64,000 nt of DNA, from the NCBI RefSeq assembly GCF_016617715.1, contig NZ_CP067225.1, forward strand, positions 930,001-994,000, written 5' to 3'. The position numbers and the translations under genes are program-made. The notes under the pieces were generated by a model. The model saw nothing but the letters and a program-made list of their open reading frames with translations. It had not been told where the DNA came from and searched no databases. This DNA comes from Paracoccus sp. MC1862 (lineage in GTDB: Bacteria > Pseudomonadota > Alphaproteobacteria > Rhodobacterales > Rhodobacteraceae). This document shows, piece by piece, positions 1-8,701 of the stretch; position 1 is the first letter of the stretch; each line of letters begins with the position of its first letter.

Positions 1-122
1 GGAAGAAAGTCAAACAAAGTCCAAACGGGCCATTGGCCTTCGGTTCGGGTGGTGCCGACTAGAGATGATTCGGTCGCCGGCGATTTGAGCCCGTCGATGA
101 ACACGAACAAAAGGATTTTCTC

Positions 123-905
123 ATGCTTCGCATCCTTCGCAACTCTGCGGCCGCACTAGCAGCCGTCTCGGCCCTTGCCGCGCCTCTGGCGGCGCAGACA
201 ACTGCCACGCCGCCTGCAGCACCGGCAGAAACTGCGCCCGCGACAACGCTGCCGCCATCCCTGACCGAGTTGGGCATCACCGATGCCCGCATCATCGAAG
301 GCCGCCGCGGGGGGCAGCGTGTCGAAGGGACACTGCCGGGGGGCGCTGCGTTCCGGGCCATGCTGGACGACCAGGGCCAGCTTCGTATGATGGGGACCCA
401 AGACGACGCGGCGCTGCCCACCGACATCGTTTCCCGGCTTGTGCCCGAAGCCGTGCGGTCGAATGCCGTTTTCTCGGAATTCGCGCGGGTCGAAGGCATT
501 GGACGGGGCGATGACGCCGTGATGGTTTCCGGCGCCGACGCGCAGGGAGAGAGCATCCGCGCAGGCTTCTCGACCGACGGCACGCTGCAGCGTTTCGGCC
601 GCGGCGACATGGACCGGCCGCGGATGGATCGCGGCAGTGACCGGGACAAGCACCATGGCAAGCGCGAGGGCCGGGGCGAGCGCTCACGGGATGATGACGG
701 TCGCGACCGCGGTGGCGACAGGGCTGGGCAGCCTCTTGATGACACCGCGGTTCAAGGCGTGCTGCGGGATGGCGGCTACACCCAGCCGGGGGCCATCAGC
801 CGCGACGATGGCCGTGTCGAGGTCGAGGCCGTCAACCCTGAGGGAGAGCCGGTCACTGTCACGATCAATTCCCGGGGCGTGGTCGTGCGCGAGCTTGCGC
901 GCTGA
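123..905 (+). CDS. Secreted Arg/Asp-rich hypothetical protein, PepSY-like ends
   Basis: 260-residue protein of unknown function. An AAGG ribosome site lies 6 bp before the ATG. Residues 1-24 form a signal peptide (Arg near the start, then an Ala/Leu-rich core ending in LAAQ), so the product is probably periplasmic. Residues 25-48 are an Ala/Pro/Thr linker. A segment from about 48 to 155 and the C-terminal 55 residues each look like short PepSY-type alpha/beta units, the latter ending in a beta hairpin (VTVTINSRGVVVREL). Between them, roughly 158-206, is a charged stretch of Arg, Asp, Gly and His that is probably disordered. It is convergent with the next gene and shares a hairpin terminator with it. 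PepSY similarity is an impression only. Confidence 0.75.
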   Translation: MLRILRNSAAALAAVSALAAPLAAQTTATPPAAPAETAPATTLPPSLTELGITDARIIEGRRGGQRVEGTLPGGAAFRAMLDDQGQLRMMGTQDDAALPTDIVSRLVPEAVRSNAVFSEFARVEGIGRGDDAVMVSGADAQGESIRAGFSTDGTLQRFGRGDMDRPRMDRGSDRDKHHGKREGRGERSRDDDGRDRGGDRAGQPLDDTAVQGVLRDGGYTQPGAISRDDGRVEVEAVNPEGEPVTVTINSRGVVVRELAR

Positions 906-921
906 TCCTGTGGAACCGAGC

Positions 922-942
922 GGCCGCGCGACAAGCGCGGCC
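922..942. terminator. Bidirectional hairpin between convergent genes
   Basis: Perfect 8-bp inverted repeat GGCCGCGC / GCGCGGCC with a 5-nt loop, in the 38-bp gap between the stop codons of two convergent genes. There is no U-run on either side, so it may be a weak terminator or an mRNA 3'-end stabiliser. Confidence 0.55.
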
Positions 943-943
943 C

Positions 944-1357
944 TCAGCCGCGCAGCAGAGGCGCCAGATGGGAAAGATCATAGCCCGCCTGCTGTGCGGC
1001 CTCGATGATCTCGCCGACCGGCTTCTTTCCCGCTTGCCCCAGCGCCCAAGCCGTGATCGAGCGTGTCCCCGAACGACAATAGGCCAGCACCGGCCCCGGC
1101 GCATTGTCGAGGATCTCGCTGAACTTCTCGATCTGCTCGGGACCAAGCTGGCCCGGCACGATTGGCAGGTAGTGATAATCGAGACCTGCTTGCGCTGCAT
1201 GGCCGGCCATGGCGGCACTGCGATGAGGGGGATCGACCTCTGCATCGGGGCGGTTGGCAATCACTGTCGTGAATCCAGCCTGTGCAAGCGCCGAAAGATC
1301 CTCGGGGTCGATCTGCGGAGTGACCGCAAAGCATTCATTGATTTGGCGGGGAGGCAT
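944..1357 (-). CDS. TIGR01244/DUF442 (Blh-type) phosphatase-like protein
   Basis: 137 residues from the ATG at 1357, which is preceded by AAGGA; an in-frame start 19 codons upstream has no better ribosome site. The fold is the small dual-specificity-phosphatase-like domain found alone or fused to metallo-beta-lactamase sulfur dioxygenases (Blh/ETHE1) in BigR/SqrR sulfide-response systems. The CX5R P-loop is intact (CRSGTRS, Cys94), and PPRQINECFAVTPQI is the typical family N-terminus. By family association it may act in persulfide or sulfide handling, but no sulfur dioxygenase, rhodanese or sulfide:quinone reductase is nearby, so its role here is open. The upstream DNA (about 1430-1490) is AT-rich and probably holds the promoter. 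Confidence 0.85.
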   Translation of the reverse strand: MPPRQINECFAVTPQIDPEDLSALAQAGFTTVIANRPDAEVDPPHRSAAMAGHAAQAGLDYHYLPIVPGQLGPEQIEKFSEILDNAPGPVLAYCRSGTRSITAWALGQAGKKPVGEIIEAAQQAGYDLSHLAPLLRG

Positions 1358-1487
1358 GAGGATTCCTTGCGTGACAGCAGGCTGGCATGGTGTCGCGGTG
1401 CGCGAAAGTGTCAAGGGAAGGTGTCGACACAGAGAAATATTTTACATAATACAGATTATAAAACTTGACTGTATACGCGCAAAGCTA

Positions 1488-3048
1488 AAATGTCACCGCT
1501 GAGCAAAGCAGGAATGTCACTCTCCCCCGGTTGAAGCATGATCCTCGGGGGACGAACATGGGATGGCTGGTGATGAGCGAACGCGAGCTGAACCGGATCG
1601 AGGTGCTGTCGGAGGTTGGGACTGGCCGGTTGCGGGTTGAAGACGCCGCCGGCCTGCTCGGCCTGACCCGGCGGCAGGTATTTCGGCTGCTGGCGCGGTT
1701 TCGGGCGGATGGCCCGGCCGGGCTGGCCCACCGTGCGCGCGGACGTGCGCCGAACAACGCCCTGTCTGCCCTTCATCGGGAGCAGGTGCTGGCACTCGTT
1801 CGGACGCAGTATGCCGATTTCGGTCCGACGCTTGCGGCCGAGAAGCTGGCCGAGCTGCATGACATCCATATCTCGCACGAGACCTTGCGCAAATGGATGA
1901 TCGAAGACGGTTTATGGGTCTCGCGCAAGCAGCAGCGGGTGCTGCACCAGCCGCGGCTGCGGCGCGAGGCCCTGGGTGAGCTGGTCCAGATCGACGGCTC
2001 GGAGCATCGCTGGTTCGAGGATCGGGGCCCCGCCTGCACGTTGCTGGTGTTCATCGACGATGCGACCGGCCGGCTCATGCATCTCCGGTTTGTCGCCTCC
2101 GAGAGCACCTTCAGCTATTTCAATGCGCTGGAGGGCTACCTTCAGGAGCACGGCCGGCCCGTGGCCTTCTATTCGGACAAGCACAGCGTGTTTCGGGTGA
2201 ACCGCACCGAGGCGCGCAGCGGCCATGGCATGACGCAATTCGGCCGGGCGCTGAACGAGCTGAACATCGAGATCCTCTGCGCCAATTCCTCGCAGGCCAA
2301 GGGCCGGGTCGAGCGCGCCAATCGCACCCTGCAGGACCGTCTGGTCAAGGAACTGCGGCTTGCCGGGATCGCGGACATGGCAGCCGGCAATACGTTCCTG
2401 CCCGGCTTCATCGCGGCCTTCAATACCCGCTTCGCCCGCATCCCGCGCCGGTCGGACGATCTGCACCGTCCCCTGAACGTCGAGCCGGAGCGGCTCCGCG
2501 ACATCTTCTGCCTGCGCGACGAACGCCATGTCGGCCAGCAGCTGGCGCTGTCCTACGACAGGAAGCGCATCATCCTCGAACCGAACCACCTGACGCTCGG
2601 CCTGGTCGGCACATACGTCGACACCTACGAGTTCCCGGACGGCCGGCTGGAGATCCGGGCCAGGGGCGTGTCCCTGCCCTGCCGGATGTTCGACAAGGAG
2701 CAGCGCGTCACCCACGCCGCGATCACCGAGAACAAGCGCCTGACCGAGGTGCTGGCCTTCATCCAGACCCAGCAGGACCAGGACCCGCCCAGGGCGCGGC
2801 GCGTCGGCAAGCAGCGCACCCGCTATGAGCCCAAGGGCACCGTCGGACCTGGTCGCACACCTCTGCTGGTCAAGGCACGTCGAGCGCAGGTCGAAGCCAG
2901 AACGAACTGAACGCCAGACGGAGCACTGGATCCGACGGCCGCTCAAGGCAGCCGGTCAGGGCTGCGATGGCGGAGGTCTCCGCCCTGCCCGGCTGCCGGC
3001 ATCGTGGCGCCCGGTGACATTCCTGAATTGCCAGCAAGGGTGACATTT
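1488..3048 (+). mobile_element. Complete ISNCY (IS1202-like) insertion sequence
   Basis: An element of about 1.56 kb with one transposase gene. Each end carries two copies of an AATGTCAC-type box. The outer box AAATGTCACC (1488-1497) is matched inverted at 3039-3048; the inner box AGGAATGTCAC (1510-1520) is matched inverted at 3014-3024. The spacers between boxes are 12 nt on the left and 14 nt on the right. These bipartite ends fit the terminal repeats of ISNCY/IS1202-type elements. I could not see a clear target-site duplication in the flanks. The transposase frame is open, so the copy may be active. Confidence 0.8.
1558..2910 (+). CDS. ISNCY-family DDE transposase
   Basis: 450 residues from the ATG at 1558, preceded by GGGGGA; a TTG start at 1531 is less likely. 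The N-terminus has a helix-turn-helix (about residues 10-50, with the VEDAAGLLGLTRRQVFRLL pattern), and an integrase-core (rve) domain lies at about 130-300. The catalytic triad looks intact: Asp in VQIDGSEHRW, Asp in FYSDKHSVF and Glu in KGRVERANRTLQD. The basic C-terminal region probably contacts the element ends. This is the only gene of the element, no frameshift is visible, and the usual family length (about 430-470 residues) is kept. Confidence 0.93.
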   Translation: MGWLVMSERELNRIEVLSEVGTGRLRVEDAAGLLGLTRRQVFRLLARFRADGPAGLAHRARGRAPNNALSALHREQVLALVRTQYADFGPTLAAEKLAELHDIHISHETLRKWMIEDGLWVSRKQQRVLHQPRLRREALGELVQIDGSEHRWFEDRGPACTLLVFIDDATGRLMHLRFVASESTFSYFNALEGYLQEHGRPVAFYSDKHSVFRVNRTEARSGHGMTQFGRALNELNIEILCANSSQAKGRVERANRTLQDRLVKELRLAGIADMAAGNTFLPGFIAAFNTRFARIPRRSDDLHRPLNVEPERLRDIFCLRDERHVGQQLALSYDRKRIILEPNHLTLGLVGTYVDTYEFPDGRLEIRARGVSLPCRMFDKEQRVTHAAITENKRLTEVLAFIQTQQDQDPPRARRVGKQRTRYEPKGTVGPGRTPLLVKARRAQVEARTN

Positions 3049-3502
3049 CTGGATGGTTGCAACAGACTGTGGTGCCCGCCCGCCAGATCAATCAAAGCCC
3101 CTGCTGCAAACTTCAAGGTTATGTGCCGTGTCATCCCTCTGGAATGCCACAGGCCGTGTTCGCAAGGAGTGCTCATTCGGGCTGACATAAGTAAGGCCTC
3201 CACCAGTGTCCACGGATCACTATTCTCCACCGAACGAGAGATTTCCGTTGTCGATCCTCGCCGTTCCTCGGTGAACTTTGAAAACAACCGATCCTGCAAA
3301 CCGCAGCAGCCTGTCATCCCTCGAACCTGTGCTTCCAGACTTGCAGCGCATGAAGCACCCGTGCCCCTTGCCGATCCGCATGATTCCACCCGACAACTCA
3401 CCCAAGCCTTTGAAACCTTAGTATACGGCACTTTTCCAAGGCGATTTCCCCTTGGCCGAGAGCGTGTTAGAAGCAGGTCTGCTGAATTTGACGAAGGCCG
3501 CG
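3049..3502. other. Gene-free stretch right of the insertion sequence
   Basis: About 450 bp without a convincing gene on either strand. Its G+C content is visibly lower than that of neighbouring genes, and the open frames crossing it are short or continue as shadows into the oxidoreductase gene. It may be a decayed remnant of sequence displaced by the insertion sequence. No promoter with a good consensus was recognised. Confidence 0.5.
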
Positions 3503-4813
3503 ATGAACCTGCTGTTTGCCAACGACCGGCGCGGGGAATATCCGCCGAGCCTTTATGCCGCGCAGAACCCGCTGCTTCCGCCCTTCGCGCCTCTGCGCGG
3601 CGAGGCGCGGGCCGATGTCGTCGTCGTGGGGGCCGGGTATACCGGGTTGTCGGCGGCGCTGACACTGGCTCGCGCCGGGCGACAGGTGGTGCTGGTCGAG
3701 GCGCAGCGCGTGGGCTTTGGCGCCTCGGGGCGGAACGGTGGACAGATGGGGTCCGGCCAGCGGCTGGAGGTCGACGAGCTTGAGCGGCTGGCCGGGCGCG
3801 AAGCCGCGCGGCGCCTGTGGGACATGGCCGAGGAAGCAAAGGCCCTGACCCGCGCCCTTGCCGCCGAAGCGGGCGTGACGGTTCATCCCGGCATCGCCCA
3901 TGCGGCGCGGACGGCGCGCGAGGCTACCCATGCCCGCGCGAATGCCGAGCGGCTGGCCCGGGACTACGACTACCCCCTGATCGAGCCGCTGGATGCGGAA
4001 GGGTTGCGGGCGCTGGTCAAGTCGCCCCTGTATGTGGGCGGTGATGTGGACCGCGGCGCCGGGCATCTGGACCCGCTGGCCTTGGCGCTGGGGATGGCAC
4101 GGCTGGCCGTCGCGGCCGGCGTCCGCATCCATGAAGGCAGCCATGTCCACGCGATCCGCCATGCAAGGCGCGCGGATGAGAAAACCGTGGTTCAGACCGG
4201 CACCGGGCGGGTGATCTGCGACCATGTGATCCTCGCCGGCAACGGCTACCTTGGCCGGCTGGACGAAGGCGTGGCCGCGCGTGTCATGCCGATCAACAAC
4301 TTCGTCGTCGCGACCGAGCCTCTGGGCGCCCGTGCGGACGAGATCCTGGGCGAGAACGTGGCCGTCCATGACACCCGCTTCGTGGTGAACTACTGGCGGC
4401 TCAGCGACGACCGGCGGCTGGTTTTCGGCGGTGGCGAGAACCTCGGATACCGCTTCCCCAAGGACATCGCCGCCAAGGTCCGCAAGCCGCTGGAACAGGT
4501 CTATCCTCAGTTGAAGGGCGTGACGATCACCCATGCCTGGGGCGGGACTCTGGCGATCACGCTGAACCGGATGCCGCATTTTGCCCGGCCTGCGCCGAAC
4601 TGCCTGTCTGTCGGCGGCTATTCGGGACATGGGGTGGCGCTGGCGAACCTTGCGGGAAAGCTGATGGCGCAGGCGGTGATGGGCCAGTCCGAGGGGTTCG
4701 ACAGCATGGCCGCCCTGCCCTCGCGCCCCTTCCCAGGTGGCGGCGGGCTGCGCTGGCCCCTGCTGGTCGCGGGGATGAGCTGGTATTCCCTGCGCGACCG
4801 ACTGGGCGTCTGA
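3503..4813 (+). CDS. puuB: FAD-dependent amine oxidoreductase (PuuB/OrdL-like)
   Basis: 436 residues from the ATG at 3503; the frame extends upstream to a TTG without a better ribosome site. It is a DAO-family FAD oxidoreductase: the dinucleotide-binding motif VVVVGAGYTGLSAAL is near residue 38, followed by the FGASGRNGGQ flavin motif, and NYWRLSDDRRLVFGGGE and GYSGHGVALANLAGKL in the C-terminal half are typical of gamma-glutamylputrescine oxidases. The expected reaction is oxidation of gamma-glutamylputrescine to the aldehyde with H2O2 release. The likely partner, a gamma-glutamylpolyamine-synthetase-like gene, lies 35 kb away in this window rather than alongside. The substrate could be another amine or amino acid. 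Confidence 0.8.
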   Translation: MNLLFANDRRGEYPPSLYAAQNPLLPPFAPLRGEARADVVVVGAGYTGLSAALTLARAGRQVVLVEAQRVGFGASGRNGGQMGSGQRLEVDELERLAGREAARRLWDMAEEAKALTRALAAEAGVTVHPGIAHAARTAREATHARANAERLARDYDYPLIEPLDAEGLRALVKSPLYVGGDVDRGAGHLDPLALALGMARLAVAAGVRIHEGSHVHAIRHARRADEKTVVQTGTGRVICDHVILAGNGYLGRLDEGVAARVMPINNFVVATEPLGARADEILGENVAVHDTRFVVNYWRLSDDRRLVFGGGENLGYRFPKDIAAKVRKPLEQVYPQLKGVTITHAWGGTLAITLNRMPHFARPAPNCLSVGGYSGHGVALANLAGKLMAQAVMGQSEGFDSMAALPSRPFPGGGGLRWPLLVAGMSWYSLRDRLGV

Positions 4814-4816
4814 GCC

Positions 4817-5440
4817 TCAGCCGCCCCCCTGCTTGCGCGCCTGCCTGGCCGCGCGCTTCGCCATGCGGGCGGCGCGGTGACGGTGATAGCCCTCGACCAC
4901 CCGCAGGCTCAGGTAATGGGCGATCACAGCGGCGATCGTGCCGGGGATGATGCTGCCGACCAGATAAGGCAGGAAGATTGCGTGAAAGAACGTCTCCAAC
5001 TGGTCCCACTGGGCCACGCGGTCATCGAAGATCGACATGAAATTGTGGGTCAACTGCCGCCCCGCCGAGGCAAAGGCATTGAGGATCGCGGCGGGCGTCA
5101 TGCTGCCATCCACCCCCAGCATCCAGCGGCCGAGCGCCATCGATGTCATCGCCATGAAGGGGATCGTCACAGGATTGCCGATCAGCGTGCCAAGAGCCGC
5201 CGCCAGCAGGTTGCCCCGCATCACCCAGGCAAGCGCAAAGGCGCCCAGCAGGTGAAAGCCGAACAAGGGCGTGAAGTTGATGAAGGTGCCCGCCGCGAAG
5301 CCCCGCGCGATCCGGTGCGGCTGGTCCGGCAGGCGGCGGACGCGGTAGCCCAGATACTGCGCGGCACGCGACCATCCCCCCCGGGGATAGACCATCTCGG
5401 AGGCGATCTGCGAATAGCTGCGTGGCTTGCGCTTGAACAC
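4817..5440 (-). CDS. DUF2062 membrane protein
   Basis: 207 residues with a GTG start preceded by GAGGCG. The DUF2062 signature is clear: GFAAGTFINFTPLFGFHLLGAF followed by the LIGNPVTIPFM motif. Membrane segments lie near residues 45-70, 75-100 and 140-165, with a basic C-terminal tail (RMAKRAARQARKQ). The function of the family is unknown. In related genomes the gene often sits downstream of rel, as here (82-bp gap), so it may be the last gene of the folK-rpoZ-rel transcript. It is convergent with the oxidoreductase gene, with only 3 bp between the stop codons. Confidence 0.88.
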   Translation of the reverse strand: MFKRKPRSYSQIASEMVYPRGGWSRAAQYLGYRVRRLPDQPHRIARGFAAGTFINFTPLFGFHLLGAFALAWVMRGNLLAAALGTLIGNPVTIPFMAMTSMALGRWMLGVDGSMTPAAILNAFASAGRQLTHNFMSIFDDRVAQWDQLETFFHAIFLPYLVGSIIPGTIAAVIAHYLSLRVVEGYHRHRAARMAKRAARQARKQGGG

Positions 5441-5522
5441 CCGCGCCTCTTGTCAGGACCGGGTCCAGTGAAGCAGCCGCCCCTTGCGGACGCAAGCCCG
5501 CGCCGCCAAGCGTGATCGCGGC

Positions 5523-7643
5523 TCAGACCCGCGCGGTGGCATCCCGGATGCGCACGACCTGCGCCACGTCGCTTTCCGCTTCCAGCGCGGTCAGCAGCGC
5601 CTGCAGATGCTCGCGGTCGCGCAGCTCGACCTCGATCCGAAGGCGGTAGAAATCGGGCTTGCGGTCCAGGAACTCGAGATCCGAGATATTGGCACCCTGC
5701 GCGCCGATCAGCGTGCAGATGCGCCCCAGCACGCCTGCGTCATGGCGGATCGTCAGGTTCAGCTTGGACGAATAGACCGGCGGGTGCCGCCCTTCGCGCC
5801 AGCGCAGATCGACCCAGCGGGTGGGCTGATCCTCGAAATCCGCCAGCACCGGGCAGTCGATGGCGTGGATGACGACGCCCTTGCCGCGATAGGTGATGCC
5901 GACGATCCGTTCGCCCGGAAGGGGATCGCAGCAGGGCGCGCGGGTCAGTTCGCGGTCGGCTTCCAGCCCGGCGATGGCGCGGTTGGGGTCGATCTCCTCC
6001 TCGGCCGGGGCGAGGTCGGGGTAAAGGACGCCCACCACCTGCCGCGCCGACAGTTCGGCCGAGCCGATGCGAGCCAGCAGTTCATCGGAATCGGGCAGCG
6101 CCAGCGCCTTGGCCGCGGCACGCAGGGCCTTGTCGGTGACCTTGCGGTTCACATGCTCGAAGGCCACGCGCACCAGTTCCGACCCCAGCCGGATGAAGCG
6201 CGAACGGTCCTCCTCGCGCAAGCTGCGCCGGATCGCGGCCTTGGCGCGGCCCGTCACCACGATCTCCAGCCATGTTGCCTGCGGCCGCTGCCCCGAGGCC
6301 GCGATGATTTCCACCGACTGCCCGTTCTTCAGCCGCGTCCACAGCGGCACCCGGATGCCGTCCACCTTGGCACCCACGCAGCCGTTCCCCAGCCGCGTAT
6401 GGATCGCATAGGCGAAGTCAATGGGCGTCGCCCCTTTGGGCAACTGGATCACGTCGCCCTTTGGGGTGAAGCAGAAAACCTGATCCTGATACATCTCGAG
6501 CTTGACGTGTTCGAGGAACTCGTCGTGGTTCTCCTCTCCGAACCGCTCGGTGAGGCTGGCGAGCCATTCGCCCGGATCGACGGCAAAGGGGTTCTTGCTG
6601 CGGACGCCGTCGCGATAAGCCCAGTGCGCGGCAACCCCGGCCTCGGCCACCTCGTGCATGGCGCGGGTGCGGATCTGGACCTCGACGCGGGTGCCGTCGC
6701 GGGCCGACACGGTGCTGTGGATCGAGCGGTAGCCGTTCGACTTGGGCTGGCTGATATAGTCCTTGAACCGCCCCGGCACCGCGCGCCACTTGCGGTGGAT
6801 GATCCCCAGCGTGCGGTAGCAGTCGGCCTCGGTCCGGGTGATGATCCGAAAGCCGTAGATGTCGGACAGGCGGCTGAAGGTCAGCTGCTTTTCCTGCATC
6901 TTGCGCCAGACGCTGAAAGGTTTCTTGGCGCGACCGAAGACATGGGCCTCGATCCCCTCGGCGTCCAGCGCGGCGCGGATGTCGCCGGTGATCTGGGGGA
7001 TGACGTCGCCGTTTTCCTTCTGCAGCGTGACGAAGCGGCGGATGATCGAATTGCGCGCCTCGGGGTTCATGACCTTGAAGGCGAGGTCCTCAAGCTCCTC
7101 GCGCATCCACTGCATCCCCATGCGTCCGGCCAGCGGCGCGAAGATGTCCATCGTTTCGCGCGCCTTCTGCACCTGCTTGTCGGGGCGCATCGACTTGATC
7201 GTCCGCATGTTGTGCAGGCGGTCGGCCAACTTGACCAGGATCACGCGAAGATCGCGGGACATCGCCATGAACAGCTTGCGGAAATTCTCCGCCTGCTTGG
7301 AATGGGTGCCCGACAGTTGCAGGTTGGTCAGCTTGGTGACGCCATCGACCAGATCGGCGATCTCGCGCCCGAAGATCTGCTCGACCTCGACCCATGTGGA
7401 ACGGGTGTCCTCGATGGTGTCGTGCAGCAGCGCGGTCACGATGGTCGCGTCGTCAAGCCGCATCTCGGTCAGGATGGCGGCGACGGCGACCGGATGGGTG
7501 AAATAGGGTTCGCCCGAGTGGCGGAACTGCCCTTCGTGCATCCGGCGGCCATAGTCATAGGCCCGCCGGATCAGTTCGGCATTGGTTCGCGGGTTGTAGT
7601 TGCGGACGAGCGCGATCAGATCCTCGACGTCGAACTTCTCCAA
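5523..7643 (-). CDS. rel: Bifunctional (p)ppGpp synthetase/hydrolase (RelA/SpoT homologue)
   Basis: 706 residues with a TTG start 25 bp behind rpoZ. It makes and hydrolyses the stringent-response alarmone (p)ppGpp in the cytoplasm. Domains in order: HD hydrolase (about 25-180; the HDTIED motif is present, so hydrolase activity is expected), synthetase (about 240-350; YGFRIITRTEADCYRTLGIIH), TGS (about 390-450; FTPKGDVIQLPKGATPIDFAY), a helical/zinc-finger-like middle region, and a C-terminal ACT domain (about 635-706). Length and architecture are those of the single Rsh enzyme of alphaproteobacteria. It is probably co-transcribed with rpoZ, whose product omega is part of the ppGpp binding site on RNA polymerase. 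Confidence 0.97.
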   Translation of the reverse strand: MEKFDVEDLIALVRNYNPRTNAELIRRAYDYGRRMHEGQFRHSGEPYFTHPVAVAAILTEMRLDDATIVTALLHDTIEDTRSTWVEVEQIFGREIADLVDGVTKLTNLQLSGTHSKQAENFRKLFMAMSRDLRVILVKLADRLHNMRTIKSMRPDKQVQKARETMDIFAPLAGRMGMQWMREELEDLAFKVMNPEARNSIIRRFVTLQKENGDVIPQITGDIRAALDAEGIEAHVFGRAKKPFSVWRKMQEKQLTFSRLSDIYGFRIITRTEADCYRTLGIIHRKWRAVPGRFKDYISQPKSNGYRSIHSTVSARDGTRVEVQIRTRAMHEVAEAGVAAHWAYRDGVRSKNPFAVDPGEWLASLTERFGEENHDEFLEHVKLEMYQDQVFCFTPKGDVIQLPKGATPIDFAYAIHTRLGNGCVGAKVDGIRVPLWTRLKNGQSVEIIAASGQRPQATWLEIVVTGRAKAAIRRSLREEDRSRFIRLGSELVRVAFEHVNRKVTDKALRAAAKALALPDSDELLARIGSAELSARQVVGVLYPDLAPAEEEIDPNRAIAGLEADRELTRAPCCDPLPGERIVGITYRGKGVVIHAIDCPVLADFEDQPTRWVDLRWREGRHPPVYSSKLNLTIRHDAGVLGRICTLIGAQGANISDLEFLDRKPDFYRLRIEVELRDREHLQALLTALEAESDVAQVVRIRDATARV

Positions 7644-7668
7644 TCGAAGATCCGCCCGCTCCGCCGCC

Positions 7669-8025
7669 TTAGCCGCGGCTTTGCGCTTCGAGCATCATGC
7701 GAAGCATCCGTTCCTCGGATTCCTCGTCGGCGGGCTTAGGACGATCGATCTCGGCCCCCAGCAGCAGCGCCATCGCGTCCTCTTCCGGCTCGTCGACCTC
7801 GATCTGGGTCTGGAACTGCTCGATCATCCGCTCGCGCAGTTCGTCGACGGGCTGGGTCTCGTCGGCGATCTCGCGCAGGGCGACAACCGGGTTCTTGTCG
7901 TTGTCGCGGTCCACGGTCACAGGCGAACCCGATGCTATCTCACGCGAGCGGTGGGCAGCGAGCATCACCAGGTCAAAGCGGTTCGGAACCTTGTCGACGC
8001 AGTCCTCGACGGTCACGCGTGCCAT
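7669..8025 (-). CDS. rpoZ: RNA polymerase omega subunit
   Basis: 118 residues; the ATG at 8025 is preceded by AGAGGTG. Omega assists assembly of beta' and takes part in ppGpp sensing. The conserved core is visible: [30 protein letters not shown], then the VALREIA segment near residue 50. The acidic C-terminal tail of about 50 residues is typical of alphaproteobacterial omega. It is followed 25 bp later by rel, a conserved pairing. It lies 64 bp behind folK, and a possible promoter overlaps the folK stop codon. Confidence 0.96.
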   Translation of the reverse strand: MARVTVEDCVDKVPNRFDLVMLAAHRSREIASGSPVTVDRDNDKNPVVALREIADETQPVDELRERMIEQFQTQIEVDEPEEDAMALLLGAEIDRPKPADEESEERMLRMMLEAQSRG

Positions 8026-8063
8026 GCAACACCTCTGCGAATCGGCTGAAAGAGCAAGATGGC

Positions 8064-8093
8064 ATAAGTGGAAGTTATGATGCGAAAAGTCAA
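8064..8093 (-). promoter_or_regulatory. Candidate sigma-70-type promoter for rpoZ-rel
   Basis: On the minus strand TTGACT (8093-8088) is followed after 18 nt by ACTTAT (8069-8064). The -35 box is good and the -10 box is weak. It overlaps the folK stop codon and lies about 40 bp before the rpoZ ATG. This is a sequence-match inference only. Confidence 0.3.
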
Positions 8094-8665
8094 GGTGAAC
8101 CCGTCATCGGCGCCATGCCGGCAAGAGCCAGTGACGGCAAGTCCGCCAGCATCCGCGCCACGGTCAGGCCCGTGCGGGGATGACGCCAAGCAGGCGCAAT
8201 CTCAGCCAGAGGCGCCAAGACGAAGCCGCGGTCCTGAAGGCGCGGATGCGGAAGGATCAGCGTCCTGGGGGACAGCCTCGCCTGCGCCTCGGGGGCGAGG
8301 TTCCGCCAGCCGTCCTGGGTCGCTGCGTCGGGCAGCACCGTGTCACCAACTGCCAGCAGGTCCAGGTCGATGGTACGGGACTGCCAGCGACCGCCGTCGC
8401 GCAGCCGCCCGAACCGCGCCTCGATCCGGTGCAGCGCCTCCAGCGTCCCCGCGGCATCATGGTCGCTGGCCAGGGTTGCGGCGCCATTTATATAGTTCGG
8501 CCCCGACCCCGGCGGATGCGCGGGCGTGCGCCAGAAACGGCTGAGCCGCCGCACGGCCAATCCCTCGGCAGGCATCGCCCGCAGAGCATTGCGCAGGGTT
8601 TCGGCAGGGCAACCTGTCGAAGAAAACAGGTTTGCGCCGATGGCGACGAGGACTAGCTTCTGCAA
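8090..8665 (-). CDS. folK: HPPK (6-hydroxymethyl-7,8-dihydropterin pyrophosphokinase)
   Basis: 191 residues when started at the TTG at 8665, giving the expected N-terminus ([15 protein letters not shown]). The open frame continues upstream across the divergent NYN gene, which is not plausible coding. The enzyme transfers pyrophosphate from ATP to hydroxymethyl-dihydropterin in folate synthesis. Family motifs are present: the GAN N-terminal loop, [21 protein letters not shown] with the Mg-binding [28 protein letters not shown]. It heads the leftward folK-rpoZ-rel block. It is divergent from the NYN gene with only 36 bp between starts, both TTG. Confidence 0.92.
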   Translation of the reverse strand: MQKLVLVAIGANLFSSTGCPAETLRNALRAMPAEGLAVRRLSRFWRTPAHPPGSGPNYINGAATLASDHDAAGTLEALHRIEARFGRLRDGGRWQSRTIDLDLLAVGDTVLPDAATQDGWRNLAPEAQARLSPRTLILPHPRLQDRGFVLAPLAEIAPAWRHPRTGLTVARMLADLPSLALAGMAPMTGSP

Positions 8666-8701
8666 ACCATTTCCGGTGCTTGAGTTTGAAGGGGCAACAC
8701 T

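Noticed and set aside
1912..2946. 344-codon frame opposite the transposase
   Set aside because: The transposase strand has the complete catalytic triad and family length; the antisense product has no family features.
3220..3405. 61-codon minus-strand frame in the gene-free stretch
   Set aside because: No ribosome site, no domain, Ser/Gly-rich translation; probably chance.
5484..7739. 751-codon open frame antisense to rel
   Set aside because: A GC-rich shadow frame: the opposite strand encodes a full-length, motif-complete RelA/SpoT protein. The shadow translation is low-complexity with no recognisable domain.
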